From a virus, in IMG/VR virus record IMGVR_UViG_3300009529_000006, positions 1 through 36,335 of that record: a stretch of DNA of 36,335 bases; one strand, 5' to 3'. The notes beneath the pieces were generated by a model, which saw nothing but the letters and a program-made list of their open reading frames with translations, was not told the origin of the DNA and searched no databases. The translations under genes and the position numbers were made by a program. Of the stretch, positions 20,801 to 27,784 are shown piece after piece. The number at the start of each line of letters is the position of its first letter. The stretch's first letter is position 1.

Positions 20801-21899
20801 GGAAGACCTGTTTGAGTTACGCAAGCGGAATAAATGCCGAGTCTGCGGGGGGATGCTTAATGTATTTCTTGACTTTGATAAAGGTAAAGCATTTCTAGCC
20901 TGTAACGATTGGCACCGGACTCATCATGAAGGCATTGTGAGAGAGGCTAGTCAATATGAGCAAAAGGGCATTGAGTCCCTTAATATAAAATCAAGGAGGG
21001 AAATCATGGTAAACCAATTTGGCAAAGAAAGGACAGTGGCGCTAGAAAGGTATCACGGAGTGACTTCATTGACAAAGGGGGAGGTAAAGGAAATCTTGAT
21101 GACGGTCTTTCCAGATGCCCCCGAGGTGGAAATGACAAGGGCAGTGCTGTTATGCGCCAGCTACTCATTAAACCCACTGATGGGTCATGTCTTCCTTATC
21201 CCTTTTAATAAGGGGAAGCCTAATGAGTCTTGGGCTACGGTAATCGGTATCAAGGCAAAGCGCCTGCTTGCTTCTAGGAAACGAGCTTTTAGTTTTGTAG
21301 ATGATACTCCCCGGATTATGACGAAGGAGGAGCAAGAGAAGGTCTTTGGCAAGGTAGATGGCGAGCATATCGTAGCGATAACTGTGCTTCAAGACCCTGC
21401 CACCGGTGCTATAGCCAGAGGCTACGGCAAGTGGGGAAAAGGCACAACAGTTTATGGGACTGACAAAGGCAATAGTGCTGAGAATATGGCTTTTATTCGG
21501 AGCGAGAGCCAAGCACTTGACCGCCTATGCCCTGGGGAAATGCCAGTTGGTGTCGGCGTGGTGGATGAGCAATTTGTAGCTTCTAAAGGCGAGGTGATTG
21601 AGGGTGAGGCTACTGAGGTTGTAGATGAGCCATTGATTGCCGGACCTCAGCCTCAAAAGTCTAAAGGGCCAGCACCTAAGACAACTCCGCCATCTGCCGA
21701 GTCGCATGCTGAAGAGCCGACTTCTAATTCTAACACGGTTGAGGCTCTTAAAGAGACAATGGCTGAGTGCAACTGGTCGGCACAGGACTTGGGACAGTTT
21801 TGCGTTAATGAGAAGGGGTGGAAAATCAGGGAGTATAGTGACCTGACCTCGGAGCAGATTTCCGAATTGATAGAGGATATAAAGAAAAACCCGAAGTAA
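20769..21899 (+). CDS. recT: RecT-family single-strand annealing protein with zinc-ribbon leader
   Basis: A 376-residue frame. Residues ~22-60 hold CRVCGG and ACNDWHRTHHEG, a zinc-ribbon-like leader. The RecT/Bet annealing core follows: residues ~105-240 with VLLCASYSLNPLMGHVFLIP, WATVIGIKAKRLLASRKRAF and GAIARGYGKWGKG. The C-terminus is a Pro/Ser-rich linker and a small helical domain. An internal ATG at 21006 behind AAGGAGGGAAATC would give the RecT core alone (297 residues), so two forms may be made. Partner nuclease candidates are the VRR-NUC at 23233 and host enzymes. No dedicated lambda-type exonuclease is seen. Confidence 0.75.
   Translation: MPIYEDESRTREDLFELRKRNKCRVCGGMLNVFLDFDKGKAFLACNDWHRTHHEGIVREASQYEQKGIESLNIKSRREIMVNQFGKERTVALERYHGVTSLTKGEVKEILMTVFPDAPEVEMTRAVLLCASYSLNPLMGHVFLIPFNKGKPNESWATVIGIKAKRLLASRKRAFSFVDDTPRIMTKEEQEKVFGKVDGEHIVAITVLQDPATGAIARGYGKWGKGTTVYGTDKGNSAENMAFIRSESQALDRLCPGEMPVGVGVVDEQFVASKGEVIEGEATEVVDEPLIAGPQPQKSKGPAPKTTPPSAESHAEEPTSNSNTVEALKETMAECNWSAQDLGQFCVNEKGWKIREYSDLTSEQISELIEDIKKNPK
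21006..21018 (+). promoter_or_regulatory. Internal start of a short RecT form
   Basis: ATG 21006 lies in frame within the RecT gene, 7 bases after a near-perfect AAGGAGGGA site at 20993-21001. The site is stronger than the one for the first ATG at 20769, so the core annealing protein is likely made independently of the zinc-ribbon leader. Confidence 0.6.
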
Positions 21900-21904
21900 A
21901 TCTT

Positions 21905-22320
21905 AACAACTGAATAATAGCCTGTCAGCTACCCGAAAGGGCAGAACTCGTTGGTTACGGGATGGGAGAGTAACCGAATCTGGCTCTCTATGGCTGGCAG
22001 GAAGGGCTTGGTGGTGTCCTACGCTGTGAGCGGGATAGAGTTATTCCCCTAAGGGGGACTCGCCGCCACCACTAACCGTCGGACTACAGGCGGGGCGAGA
22101 GTTCCGTGAGAAAGGGCAACGAGGTTCCGAGCCACCAGGCCAGCCTGAGCCGAGTGGTATCTGGACAAGCAGAGCCAATTAGCATACTTCTACTAGGTGA
22201 CTTGTCTGAAGCCTAGTTTAAGGAAGGGCGTTAAAAGTTGGCGGTGATGCCTTAAAAGAAGAGGGTGCGGTAGGCTTAGGACTGTTCTGCGATAGGAGAT
22301 TGCAAACTCTGAAGGGAGAA
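21905..22320 (+). ncRNA. Candidate structured noncoding RNA (unclassified)
   Basis: The only gap over 300 bases without a gene, between RecT and the DnaD-like gene. All three + frames are broken by stops, yet it folds well by eye. CCTGTCAGC (21921-21929) pairs with GCTGGCAGG (21993-22001), enclosing CCC-GAAA-GGG (21932-21941) and GGTTAC/GTAACC (21953-21958, 21970-21975). TTGGTGGTG (22008-22016) pairs with CACCACTAA (22067-22075), enclosing a CGCT/AGCG hairpin (22022-22032) and GAGT/ACTC with CCCC/GGGG. Further on lie ACTAGG/CCTAGT (22192-22197, 22212-22217) and TTAAGG/CCTTAA (22218-22223, 22250-22255). It matches no RNA family I can recall (not tmRNA, RNase P, group I/II, 6S). It may be a cis element or a separate RNA. 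Confidence 0.65.
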
Positions 22321-22324
22321 TTAA

Positions 22325-23236
22325 GTGCCAGAGAGGGGATTTGACACAGCATTTTGGGACGATCCCTTTGTTATGAAGCTGCCTAAAGATGGCAAGCTCC
22401 TTTACGCCTACCTCTGGACTAATCCTCACTGCAACCCAGCCGGCCTATATGAGATTGCCCTAGAGACTATTGCCTTTGAGACAAAGCTGGCTATAGAGGA
22501 TATACCAGCTCTCCTTGAGGCATTAAAGCCCAAGGTGATTTGGTATGCTAAAGAAGACCTTGTTTGGGTCAAGAACTTTGTTATAAGACAGACAAAGTCC
22601 TCTCAGTTCCTAAAAGGGGTGGCTCGGAGTCTTACATCTATTCATCACGACACCGCCGTTCAGGAGCTATTGAATTACAACCTCAAGCGACCTACCCCCT
22701 ACGGAGAGATACCATATAAGTATTATATGGATAGAATATCCACGCCTGCTGATGTTGAAGGGGAGACGCCCCTTCAAAACCCCCAGAGTAAAGAACCTTC
22801 ATCCAAGACCAAGGACATCTTGGACCCGAAACTAGGAGCAATCGCCAAGTGCTTTGAGGAGAAAAGGATTGATGGCGGGATATTGACTCCAACTAAGTTT
22901 GAGCGACTGAAGATAATAGCTGATACCTGCTCTGAGGGGTTGTTTGAGAAGGCTGTAGAAGAAGCCTGTGCCTATAATCATCGCAATCTGGGATATATAG
23001 AAAAGATACTGGAGCGGTGGAACAAAGAGGGATTTGGTTCATCTAGGACAAAGGGAAAGGGGTATGACTATAGAGATGACCCCCGTGATATTGCTTTCCA
23101 GAATAAGTTGGGATTACGCTTAAGGAAAGCTAACTCAGAGATGCTAAAGGAGCAGGGGCGTGATTTAACGATGGATGAAAGGCTTGCTATCAAAAAAGAG
23201 GTGGCAGAAGAGATGGGGATGGAGTTTGAGGAATGA
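22325..23236 (+). CDS. DnaD-like phage replication protein
   Basis: A 303-residue protein starting at GTG behind GAAGGGAG. The N-terminal ~100 residues are a winged-helix domain of phage replisome organisers (FVMKLPKDGKLLYAYLWTNP then AGLYEIALETIAFETKL). The C-terminal region has a DnaD/DnaB_2-type helical domain (FEKAVEEACAYNHRNLGYIE and KILERWNKEGFG). It would bind the origin and recruit the host helicase. No phage polymerase, helicase or primase is visible, so the phage relies on the host replisome. Residues ~143-151 come from a palindromic element shared with the integrase gene. Confidence 0.75.
   Translation: MPERGFDTAFWDDPFVMKLPKDGKLLYAYLWTNPHCNPAGLYEIALETIAFETKLAIEDIPALLEALKPKVIWYAKEDLVWVKNFVIRQTKSSQFLKGVARSLTSIHHDTAVQELLNYNLKRPTPYGEIPYKYYMDRISTPADVEGETPLQNPQSKEPSSKTKDILDPKLGAIAKCFEEKRIDGGILTPTKFERLKIIADTCSEGLFEKAVEEACAYNHRNLGYIEKILERWNKEGFGSSRTKGKGYDYRDDPRDIAFQNKLGLRLRKANSEMLKEQGRDLTMDERLAIKKEVAEEMGMEFEE
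22755..22777. repeat. Palindromic element inside the DnaD-like gene (copy 2)
   Basis: TTGAAGGGG (22755-22763) and CCCCTTCAA (22769-22777) are perfect inverse complements around AGACG. The sequence is close to the palindrome at 15627-15653. Here it encodes EGETPLQN in the linker after the winged-helix domain. Confidence 0.7.
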
Positions 23237-23520
23237 TGGACATAACTGAGAAGGAATTTTTTGAGCAGATACGGGATTTAGCCAAGCTGTTTGGCTGGAA
23301 ACTGTATCATACTTGGCGAAGTATCCATAGCCCGGCGGGTTATCCAGACTGCACTCTGACAAGGGATGGTAGGTTAGTAATAGCAGAGCTAAAGACGGAG
23401 ACTGGGCAGCCAACTCCTGAGCAATACTTCTGGCTAGTTGAACTATCCAAAGTTCCCTGTGCTGAAGTCTATCTCTGGCGCCCAAGCCAGATTGAGGAGA
23501 TAGCGAAGGTGTTGAGATGA
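23233..23520 (+). CDS. VRR-NUC domain nuclease
   Basis: A 95-residue protein overlapping the replication gene by 4 bases. It shows the VRR-NUC (PD-(D/E)XK) pattern: an N-terminal helix, WKLYHTWRSIHSPAGYPDCT giving the catalytic Asp, then LVIAELKTETGQPTPEQYFW with E-x-K, and a final VYLWRPSQI. Such small single-domain enzymes act as structure-specific or nicking nucleases in phage recombination and replication. It could resolve joints made by RecT. Confidence 0.85.
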   Translation: MMDITEKEFFEQIRDLAKLFGWKLYHTWRSIHSPAGYPDCTLTRDGRLVIAELKTETGQPTPEQYFWLVELSKVPCAEVYLWRPSQIEEIAKVLR

Positions 23521-24026
23521 GTAGACTGCCCGGATTTAGACATACAGAGGAAACAAAAGCGAAAATGCGGGCGAGCCATCCCCATCTAAGCCGTCCTCAT
23601 ACTGACGAGGAAAAGAGGCAAGTATCCGAGAAGATGAAGGAGTGGCATAGAACACATACCCACCCAATGAAAGGTAAAACGGCTTCCGAAGAAACAAAAA
23701 GGAAAATGTCTTTGGTTAGGCAGGGAAATAGAAATGCCAATTGGAAAGGTGGTTTAACAGAGTTAGTAAGGGGTATTCGTAGGTCGCCAGAATTTTATCA
23801 ATGGCGGAAAGCAGTCCTAAAAAGAGATAACCACACTTGCCAAGACTGTGGGGGGACTGAGGAGATTGACGCCCATCATATACGGTCAATTATGGAATAT
23901 CCCGAAGGTATCTTTGAGGTAGAAAATGGTTTAAGTCTCTGTCAGGATTGTCATAATAGGCATACTTTCTGGCAAAGACTTAAAGGGAGGAAGCACAAGT
24001 GCAAAAAACGAAAATTGAATGGGTAA
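23517..24026 (+). CDS. HNH homing endonuclease with NUMOD3 motifs
   Basis: A 169-residue protein overlapping the VRR-NUC gene by 4 bases. The N-terminal half has repeated NUMOD3-like DNA-binding motifs (GFRHTEETKAKMRASHP, then GKTASEETKRKMS, with GNRNANWKGG). The C-terminal half is an HNH nuclease: RDNHTCQDCG, IDAHHIRSI and NGLSLCQDCHNRHT with two zinc-binding CxxC pairs. Typical of mobile homing endonucleases. It sits in an operon without leaving an interrupted gene. Confidence 0.85.
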   Translation: MSRLPGFRHTEETKAKMRASHPHLSRPHTDEEKRQVSEKMKEWHRTHTHPMKGKTASEETKRKMSLVRQGNRNANWKGGLTELVRGIRRSPEFYQWRKAVLKRDNHTCQDCGGTEEIDAHHIRSIMEYPEGIFEVENGLSLCQDCHNRHTFWQRLKGRKHKCKKRKLNG

Positions 24027-24913
24027 AAAATCCTGACGGCACACAGGGATATACTTGGAATCCAATCACAGGCTGTCTTAATGGCTGCCCTTATTGCTAT
24101 GCTAGAAGGCTAGCTAATGGGCGGTTGAGGCAGAGGTATTTGGCTAATCAAGAGGGTATAGCTGAATTAGCTTATTTATCACAAGCTCATAGAAAAGTGG
24201 CTCTTAATGACCCCTTCTATCCACGCTTCTGGGAAGAGAGGATACCACCTCACACATATAGAAAGATGGATTGGCGTGGTGTTCCTATGGGTATCTTCGT
24301 CTGCGATATGGGTGAACTATTTGGCGACTGGATACCTCACAATTGGCAAGCTGAAGTCTTTGATGTAATTCTGAATAACCCTTGGCACCGCTTCTATCTT
24401 CTCACCAAGCAACCCCAGAACCTAATCAAGTGGTCGCCGTTCCCCGATAACTGCTGGGTGGGGGTAACTGTGACTACTTGGGATAAGTTGATGGAAGCTA
24501 GATTTGCCCTGCATGATATTGAAGCAAAGGTGAAATACATATCGTTTGAGCCTTTGTTAGCTGGCATGAGACATCTTGATTGCCTAGAATTAGATATAAA
24601 TTGGCTCATCATCGGTGCTTGCACAGGAACTTATGCTGAGATGTTTTCCCTAGCCTCAAGAATGGAAGGCATATCAGGCTTGAAAAGGGTAATGCCTCTA
24701 AATAATAGAACATATACCTTCCAGCCCAAGATAGAGTGGGTGGAGGAGATTGTGCGGGCTGCGGATAAGGCGGGGGTGAAGGTGTTCATTAAAGACAATT
24801 TACTGCACGAATGGGGTATTACCCACAGTCCTAACTTTAAGAAGCTACCCTCTGGTATTTATAAAGCAAGACAAGAGATGCCAGAGAGTCAGCCAAAGGA
24901 GTCCCAAAGCTAA
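23999..24913 (+). CDS. DUF5131 (Gp37/Gp68) radical-SAM-like protein
   Basis: A 304-residue protein starting at GTG behind AAAGGGAGGAAG and overlapping the HNH gene by 28 bases. Near the N-terminus TWNPITGCLNGCPYCYARR contains Cys26, Cys30 and Cys33 as C-x3-C-x2-C, the iron-sulfur motif of radical SAM enzymes, in the form known for phage Gp37/Gp68-family proteins. Later blocks (FYLLTKQPQNLIKW, VGVTVTTWDKL, YISFEPLLAGM) follow the same family. The reaction is unknown. DNA or tRNA modification has been suggested for relatives. It may protect phage DNA, which is inference. Confidence 0.85.
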   Translation: MQKTKIEWVKNPDGTQGYTWNPITGCLNGCPYCYARRLANGRLRQRYLANQEGIAELAYLSQAHRKVALNDPFYPRFWEERIPPHTYRKMDWRGVPMGIFVCDMGELFGDWIPHNWQAEVFDVILNNPWHRFYLLTKQPQNLIKWSPFPDNCWVGVTVTTWDKLMEARFALHDIEAKVKYISFEPLLAGMRHLDCLELDINWLIIGACTGTYAEMFSLASRMEGISGLKRVMPLNNRTYTFQPKIEWVEEIVRAADKAGVKVFIKDNLLHEWGITHSPNFKKLPSGIYKARQEMPESQPKESQS

Positions 24914-24915
24914 AA

Positions 24916-25041
24916 GTGCGGACACTTGACGCTCAGATTAACGAGAAAGGGCATAGGGTAAAAGGGAATACTTTGACATTGCAAAGGGTTAAAAAATGGC
25001 AGGAACAAGCTCTAAAACGCAGAGAGTATCTTTCAGGTTAG
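24916..25041 (+). CDS. Possible 41-residue basic microprotein, GTG start
   Basis: GTG 24916 opens a 41-codon frame with a natural-looking helical, basic composition (NTLTLQRVKKWQEQALKRRE) that ends at TAG 25039-25041, overlapping the start of the ribbon-helix-helix gene. The nearest ribosome binding site (AAGGAG at 24897) is rather far, so it may instead be translated by coupling, or not at all. Confidence 0.35.
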   Translation: MRTLDAQINEKGHRVKGNTLTLQRVKKWQEQALKRREYLSG

Positions 25042-25172
25042 AGGCTGGGCTTGTGCCAGTTTTAATCAGGAGAGCAATCAAGTGGAATGGTGGGAACATC
25101 AGCGAGTATGTCGCTCACCAGATGACCTTCATCTTGACCAGGAAGCATATCAGGACAAGGGGGAAGCAATGA
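24996..25172 (+). CDS. Ribbon-helix-helix-like DNA-binding protein
   Basis: A 58-residue protein. The short basic strand QRVSFRLEAGLV is followed by two helices (VLIRRAIKWNGGNISEYVAH and the rest), the arrangement of MetJ/Arc-type ribbon-helix-helix repressors, which act as dimers. It overlaps the ASCH gene by four bases (ATGA at 25169-25172), so the two are co-translated. Possibly a small regulator or antitoxin-type protein. The ribosome binding site is weak (AAAGGG). Confidence 0.55.
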   Translation: MAGTSSKTQRVSFRLEAGLVPVLIRRAIKWNGGNISEYVAHQMTFILTRKHIRTRGKQ

Positions 25173-25525
25173 GGATATTTGGCTTCAGCAAGAAGTGGGA
25201 TAAGTTACAGCAACCTGAATTTACCACCTTCCGCTTCCCCAGAAAAGACCGAGATTGGGAAGTGGGTGAGATGGTGCAGGTTATTTATAAGCCGAGAAGG
25301 AAAGGCGGAGGCGAGAAGTTAGGGGTGGCTGAGATTATAGGCAAAAGCCTTAAACCCCTCTGGGCTATATCAGAGAAAGAAGCACAAGAAGATGGGTTTG
25401 AAGAATGGATAGATATGTTTAATTGGTTAAGAAAAAGCTACCCGATAGCTAGATTGCAACAATATCCAATGAACAAGCTGACTTTGAGGTGGATGGAAAG
25501 AGTATGGGTGAGCCACAGTTTGTAA
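25169..25525 (+). CDS. ASCH/PUA-like domain protein
   Basis: A 118-residue protein starting at ATG 25169 in an ATGA overlap. An upstream in-frame ATG at 25082 lies in another gene and was rejected. WEVGEMVQVIYKPRRKGGGE, then GVAEIIGKSLKPLWAIS, AQEDGFEEWIDMFNW and LRKSYP match the ASCH fold, a beta-barrel related to RNA-binding PUA domains, with the conserved EA-x-x-D-G-F segment. ASCH proteins bind RNA or modified nucleotides. Its place next to the radical-SAM-like gene might mean a shared role in nucleotide modification. Confidence 0.65.
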   Translation: MRIFGFSKKWDKLQQPEFTTFRFPRKDRDWEVGEMVQVIYKPRRKGGGEKLGVAEIIGKSLKPLWAISEKEAQEDGFEEWIDMFNWLRKSYPIARLQQYPMNKLTLRWMERVWVSHSL

Positions 25526-25827
25526 AAGGGAATGTGGTAGGAACGCTTGAGAATGGCGTCTTTGAGCAAGTGATTTATTCAGCTCATATTTACAGGCGCT
25601 ACCAGGCTAAGGGGCTGGACTATCAGTTGCACCGGGCTTTGAGAGGGAAATGCAGACTATGGAGACTGAGGTTTGGGGATACGGGACAGGTCTTGTCCAT
25701 ACCCTTTGAGAGAATAGAACAGGTGGGCTTTGTAACCCAGTGTGGCAAGGGTGCTGGACGGCAGATAATGGTCAAGCTGGAATACTTTGATGAGGAAGCC
25801 AAGGTAATTCAAAGGAGGTTACTGTGA
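25504..25827 (+). CDS. Unknown 107-residue early protein
   Basis: Uses ATG 25504; a GTG at 25489 in the same frame is possible but has no better binding site. Beta-rich and basic in the middle (SAHIYRRYQAKGLDYQLHRA, then CRLWRLRFGDTGQVLSIPFE), with no catalytic motif. Overlaps the ASCH gene by 22 bases and carries a strong AAAGGAGG at its 3' end. Function unknown. Confidence 0.5.
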   Translation: MGEPQFVKGNVVGTLENGVFEQVIYSAHIYRRYQAKGLDYQLHRALRGKCRLWRLRFGDTGQVLSIPFERIEQVGFVTQCGKGAGRQIMVKLEYFDEEAKVIQRRLL

Positions 25828-25883
25828 AAAACCGAAAGGGGGTGATGCTAGTGCAAGAGGGTTCATACCCTGGACTAATGTAA
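25824..25883 (+). CDS. Possible 19-residue peptide
   Basis: GTG 25824 overlaps the previous stop and lies 5-6 bases after AAAGGAGG (25811-25818), an unusually strong site with no other start nearby. The 19-residue frame ends at TAA 25881. It could be a leader peptide or a remnant. The strong site is the main evidence. Confidence 0.3.
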   Translation: MKNRKGVMLVQEGSYPGLM

Positions 25884-25929
25884 ACGGGTGTAGGGTGGGA
25901 CAAGGCAAATTAAATTAAGGAGGTTTACA

Positions 25930-26364
25930 ATGATACCCAAAAGGGCGATTGAACAAGCTAGGGTAGCACACCGGGAGTTAATGAGCCAGATTTGGAATAG
26001 GGTCTTGGAATCAATGAGGGCAGAGTGGAACACGCTTGAGTCCTCATACGACAGCGGGGACAAGACCTGCAAGGCTACGCTGAAGGCTATTTTTAAGGAG
26101 CGCAAGGCTAGGAAAGATGAGGCTTGGAAGAACCATCTCCGGGATACCCGCACTAAAGAGGGCGGGAAGTATGATACTTACCAAGAGGAAGAGCGCTCCA
26201 TTGACGAGAACTGTGATAGTCAGGTAGCCCAAGCGCAACAAACCTGTTCTAAGGCTAATGTGGAGGCAGAGGCGAGATACCAGAAGAGGATTAGGGACAT
26301 TCTCAGCCAGTATAAGGATGATACTGATGCGTGTGTGGATAAGTTTATCGCGGAGCATCCATAA
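25930..26364 (+). CDS. Coiled-coil protein of unknown function
   Basis: A 144-residue protein behind AAGGAGG. Almost entirely charged helix (EQARVAHRELMSQIWNRVLE and RKARKDEAWKNHLRDTRTKE) with four Cys spread along it, in CKATLKAIF, NCDSQV, TCSKAN and ACVDKF. No membrane segment and no catalytic motif. Such a protein could form oligomers or bind DNA. No family recognised. Confidence 0.6.
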   Translation: MIPKRAIEQARVAHRELMSQIWNRVLESMRAEWNTLESSYDSGDKTCKATLKAIFKERKARKDEAWKNHLRDTRTKEGGKYDTYQEEERSIDENCDSQVAQAQQTCSKANVEAEARYQKRIRDILSQYKDDTDACVDKFIAEHP

Positions 26365-26405
26365 GGAGGGATTTGACTAGGCTACCCTGCTAGAGATATG
26401 CTAAA

Positions 26406-26558
26406 ATGGAAAGTAAGGAAGAGCTAGAGTTAATACTAAAGAAGCTTGAGACCGTTAAGAAGGCGGGGCATGGAGAAGTCCGTATTCTGATTAAAAACGG
26501 TGCCATTTATCGTATTCTAAGCACAGAGGATGAGCTAGTGAAGAAATCGGGAAAGTAA
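26406..26558 (+). CDS. 50-residue DUF2292-like small protein
   Basis: A 50-codon frame with an N-terminal helix (ELELILKKLETVKKAG), then a beta hairpin with HGEVRILIKNGAIYRILSTE. This order (helix, then G-x-V-x-I-x-I-x-x-G-x-I-x-x-I) is that of the small DUF2292 family, found in bacteria and phages and of unknown function. It ends just ahead of the terminator at 26590. Confidence 0.55.
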   Translation: MESKEELELILKKLETVKKAGHGEVRILIKNGAIYRILSTEDELVKKSGK

Positions 26559-26589
26559 AATAACTTAGCCCTAACAGAAGGACTGAGCA

Positions 26590-26636
26590 GGGCGACTTTG
26601 AGAGAGGCTTCGCCTCTCTTAGGTCGCCTTTCTTTT
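26590..26636 (+). terminator. Intrinsic terminator in the early operon
   Basis: GGGCGAC (26590-26596) pairs with GTCGCCT (26623-26629) using one G-T pair. Nested inside, AGAGAGG (26601-26607) pairs with CCTCTCT (26613-26619) around a CTTCG loop. A TTTCTTTT run follows. It would separate the replication part of the operon from the small genes beyond. Confidence 0.8.
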
Positions 26637-26645
26637 GTAACGGCA

Positions 26646-26852
26646 ATGAAGATTTGGTTCTTAATTCCAGAGGAGACAAAGCGGAAGTTTCTAATCCTTA
26701 TGTCTAAGCTGTGGGAGAGGGAGCATCCTGGCGTGCCTATTGTTTGGGAGCCACCGAGAGAGGATTTTAAGCCTATCACAGTCAAGGGAAAGCTGGAAAG
26801 TCCAGAGGAGATTGACCGCTTGCTAAGACAGACAAGGCGACACTTCAAATGA
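26646..26852 (+). CDS. Unknown 68-residue basic protein
   Basis: ATG 26646 lies 10 bases after the terminator, and no clear ribosome binding site precedes it. The frame is otherwise protein-like, basic and helical (IPEETKRKFLILMSKLWERE, ending LLRQTRRHFK). It ends by sharing ATGA with the methyltransferase remnant. Without a ribosome binding site it may be poorly expressed, or transcribed from an unseen promoter. Confidence 0.4.
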   Translation: MKIWFLIPEETKRKFLILMSKLWEREHPGVPIVWEPPREDFKPITVKGKLESPEEIDRLLRQTRRHFK

Positions 26853-26965
26853 ATATCAAACCATATTATCAAGACAATCACATTAAGATATATAACGGAG
26901 ACGCTAGGAATATGAGTGAGCTTGCTGTTAAAAGGTGCCGGCAAATGGTGTTTGATTTCAAATGA
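26849..26965 (+). pseudogene. Remnant of a DNA methyltransferase (internal in-frame deletion)
   Basis: The 38-codon frame reads like the two ends of an N6/N4 DNA methyltransferase joined together. The start (IKPYYQDNHIKIYNGDARNM) matches the usual N-terminus, where substrate-site phage methyltransferases read K-P-Y-Y-x-D, then I-x-x-G-D. The last 13 residues (AVKRCRQMVFDFK) match the usual C-terminal helix (E-I-A-V-K-R-x-x-Q). The catalytic DPPY motif and about 200 expected residues between are missing. It keeps ATG and stop overlaps with its neighbours. It should have no methyltransferase activity. Confidence 0.65.
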
Positions 26966-27240
26966 GAACGCAAGATGCAGAAAGTTACGGCAAAGCGGAT
27001 AGTGGCTGCCCGGAGGCTACGGCATACCTTGGGTGTCAAAGTTCCTGCTTGGATTGCCCTTTTGAGGAGTGCATATTTGAGATAAAAGGCGGGGCAGTCA
27101 GTCTTCGGAAGCGCAAGCGAGATGCAGAAATAATGGAGATAGCCAGGCAAGGTGTTTCAACGAAGGAGCTTTCTGAGAGGTTTGGGCTTTCAAAGCGGAC
27201 TATTATTAGAGTGATAAACTCACAGGGGCAGAAGCGTTAA
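26962..27240 (+). CDS. Cysteine-rich helix-turn-helix protein
   Basis: A 92-residue protein overlapping the methyltransferase remnant by 4 bases. Residues ~16-40 are cysteine rich (CQSSCLDCPFEECIFE), a probable metal site. Residues ~53-88 form a helix-turn-helix (AEIMEIARQGVSTKELSERF then GLSKRTIIRVIN). The layout of a Cys-x2-Cys-Pro element before a resolvase-like HTH recurs in small phage regulators. Likely binds DNA. Target unknown. Confidence 0.65.
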   Translation: MRTQDAESYGKADSGCPEATAYLGCQSSCLDCPFEECIFEIKGGAVSLRKRKRDAEIMEIARQGVSTKELSERFGLSKRTIIRVINSQGQKR

Positions 27241-27710
27241 TGAGAGAATGTCAAGAGTGTGAAGATTATAATAAATGCCCCTTTGGTGAAGGTAAAGCTT
27301 GGTATCATTATGGAGAGATAAGATGGTGTCCCTTTCAAGTCATCTGGATTTTAGAGCATAGAGGCGCTTTTTTAGCTGGTGATTGGGTCGATAATCCTGA
27401 TGGTTCAAGCTACACTGACCCCGCCATTCAAACGGGCTTTAGAAGTGAGTCATATTTTACCAAACCAGAAGAGGTAATAGCTCAGGTTGAAGATAGGTTA
27501 AAAACGACAGGGATTGCTGGCGAAGCCTTGGTGGATGAAGTGGATCAGGGATTGACATTTCAACAATTAAGCCGTCCAGCCCAGAGTGCCCTAATGTATG
27601 TGAAGGGATGGAGGCAGAAAAAGCAAACATTTCCTGAATGGATGCGAGATTGGCGACGGGGTAAAACCTACAAAACTTCCCACAAAAATGATGTTTTATC
27701 CCACACTTGA
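27240..27710 (+). CDS. Unknown cysteine-rich early protein
   Basis: A 156-residue protein starting at ATG 27240 in a TAATG overlap. The N-terminus has CQECEDYNKCPFGEG and WCPFQ, five Cys in all, which may bind iron-sulfur or zinc. The rest is helical and acidic, then basic at the end (MRDWRRGKTYKTSHKND). Last + strand gene of the early operon, converging on the - strand gene at 27785. No family recognised. Confidence 0.5.
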   Translation: MRECQECEDYNKCPFGEGKAWYHYGEIRWCPFQVIWILEHRGAFLAGDWVDNPDGSSYTDPAIQTGFRSESYFTKPEEVIAQVEDRLKTTGIAGEALVDEVDQGLTFQQLSRPAQSALMYVKGWRQKKQTFPEWMRDWRRGKTYKTSHKNDVLSHT

Positions 27711-27759
27711 CAAAAATCAGCTTTGGTGATAGTCTTAATTCGTGGGGGCTTGACACTCT

Positions 27760-27783
27760 AAAGGAGATGCCGAGTCCCTTTTT
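27760..27783 (+). terminator. Weak terminator between convergent genes
   Basis: AAAGGA (27760-27765) pairs with TCCCTTT (27775-27781) with a bulge, followed by TTTTT. It lies between the end of the early operon and the stop of the convergent replication gene at 27785. The stem is short, so the call is tentative. Confidence 0.4.
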
Positions 27784-27784
27784 C

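Noticed and set aside
21900-22324. A group I or group II intron
   Set aside because: No gene is interrupted at this place, no domain V-like hairpin or paired P7 elements were found by eye, and both flanking genes are complete.
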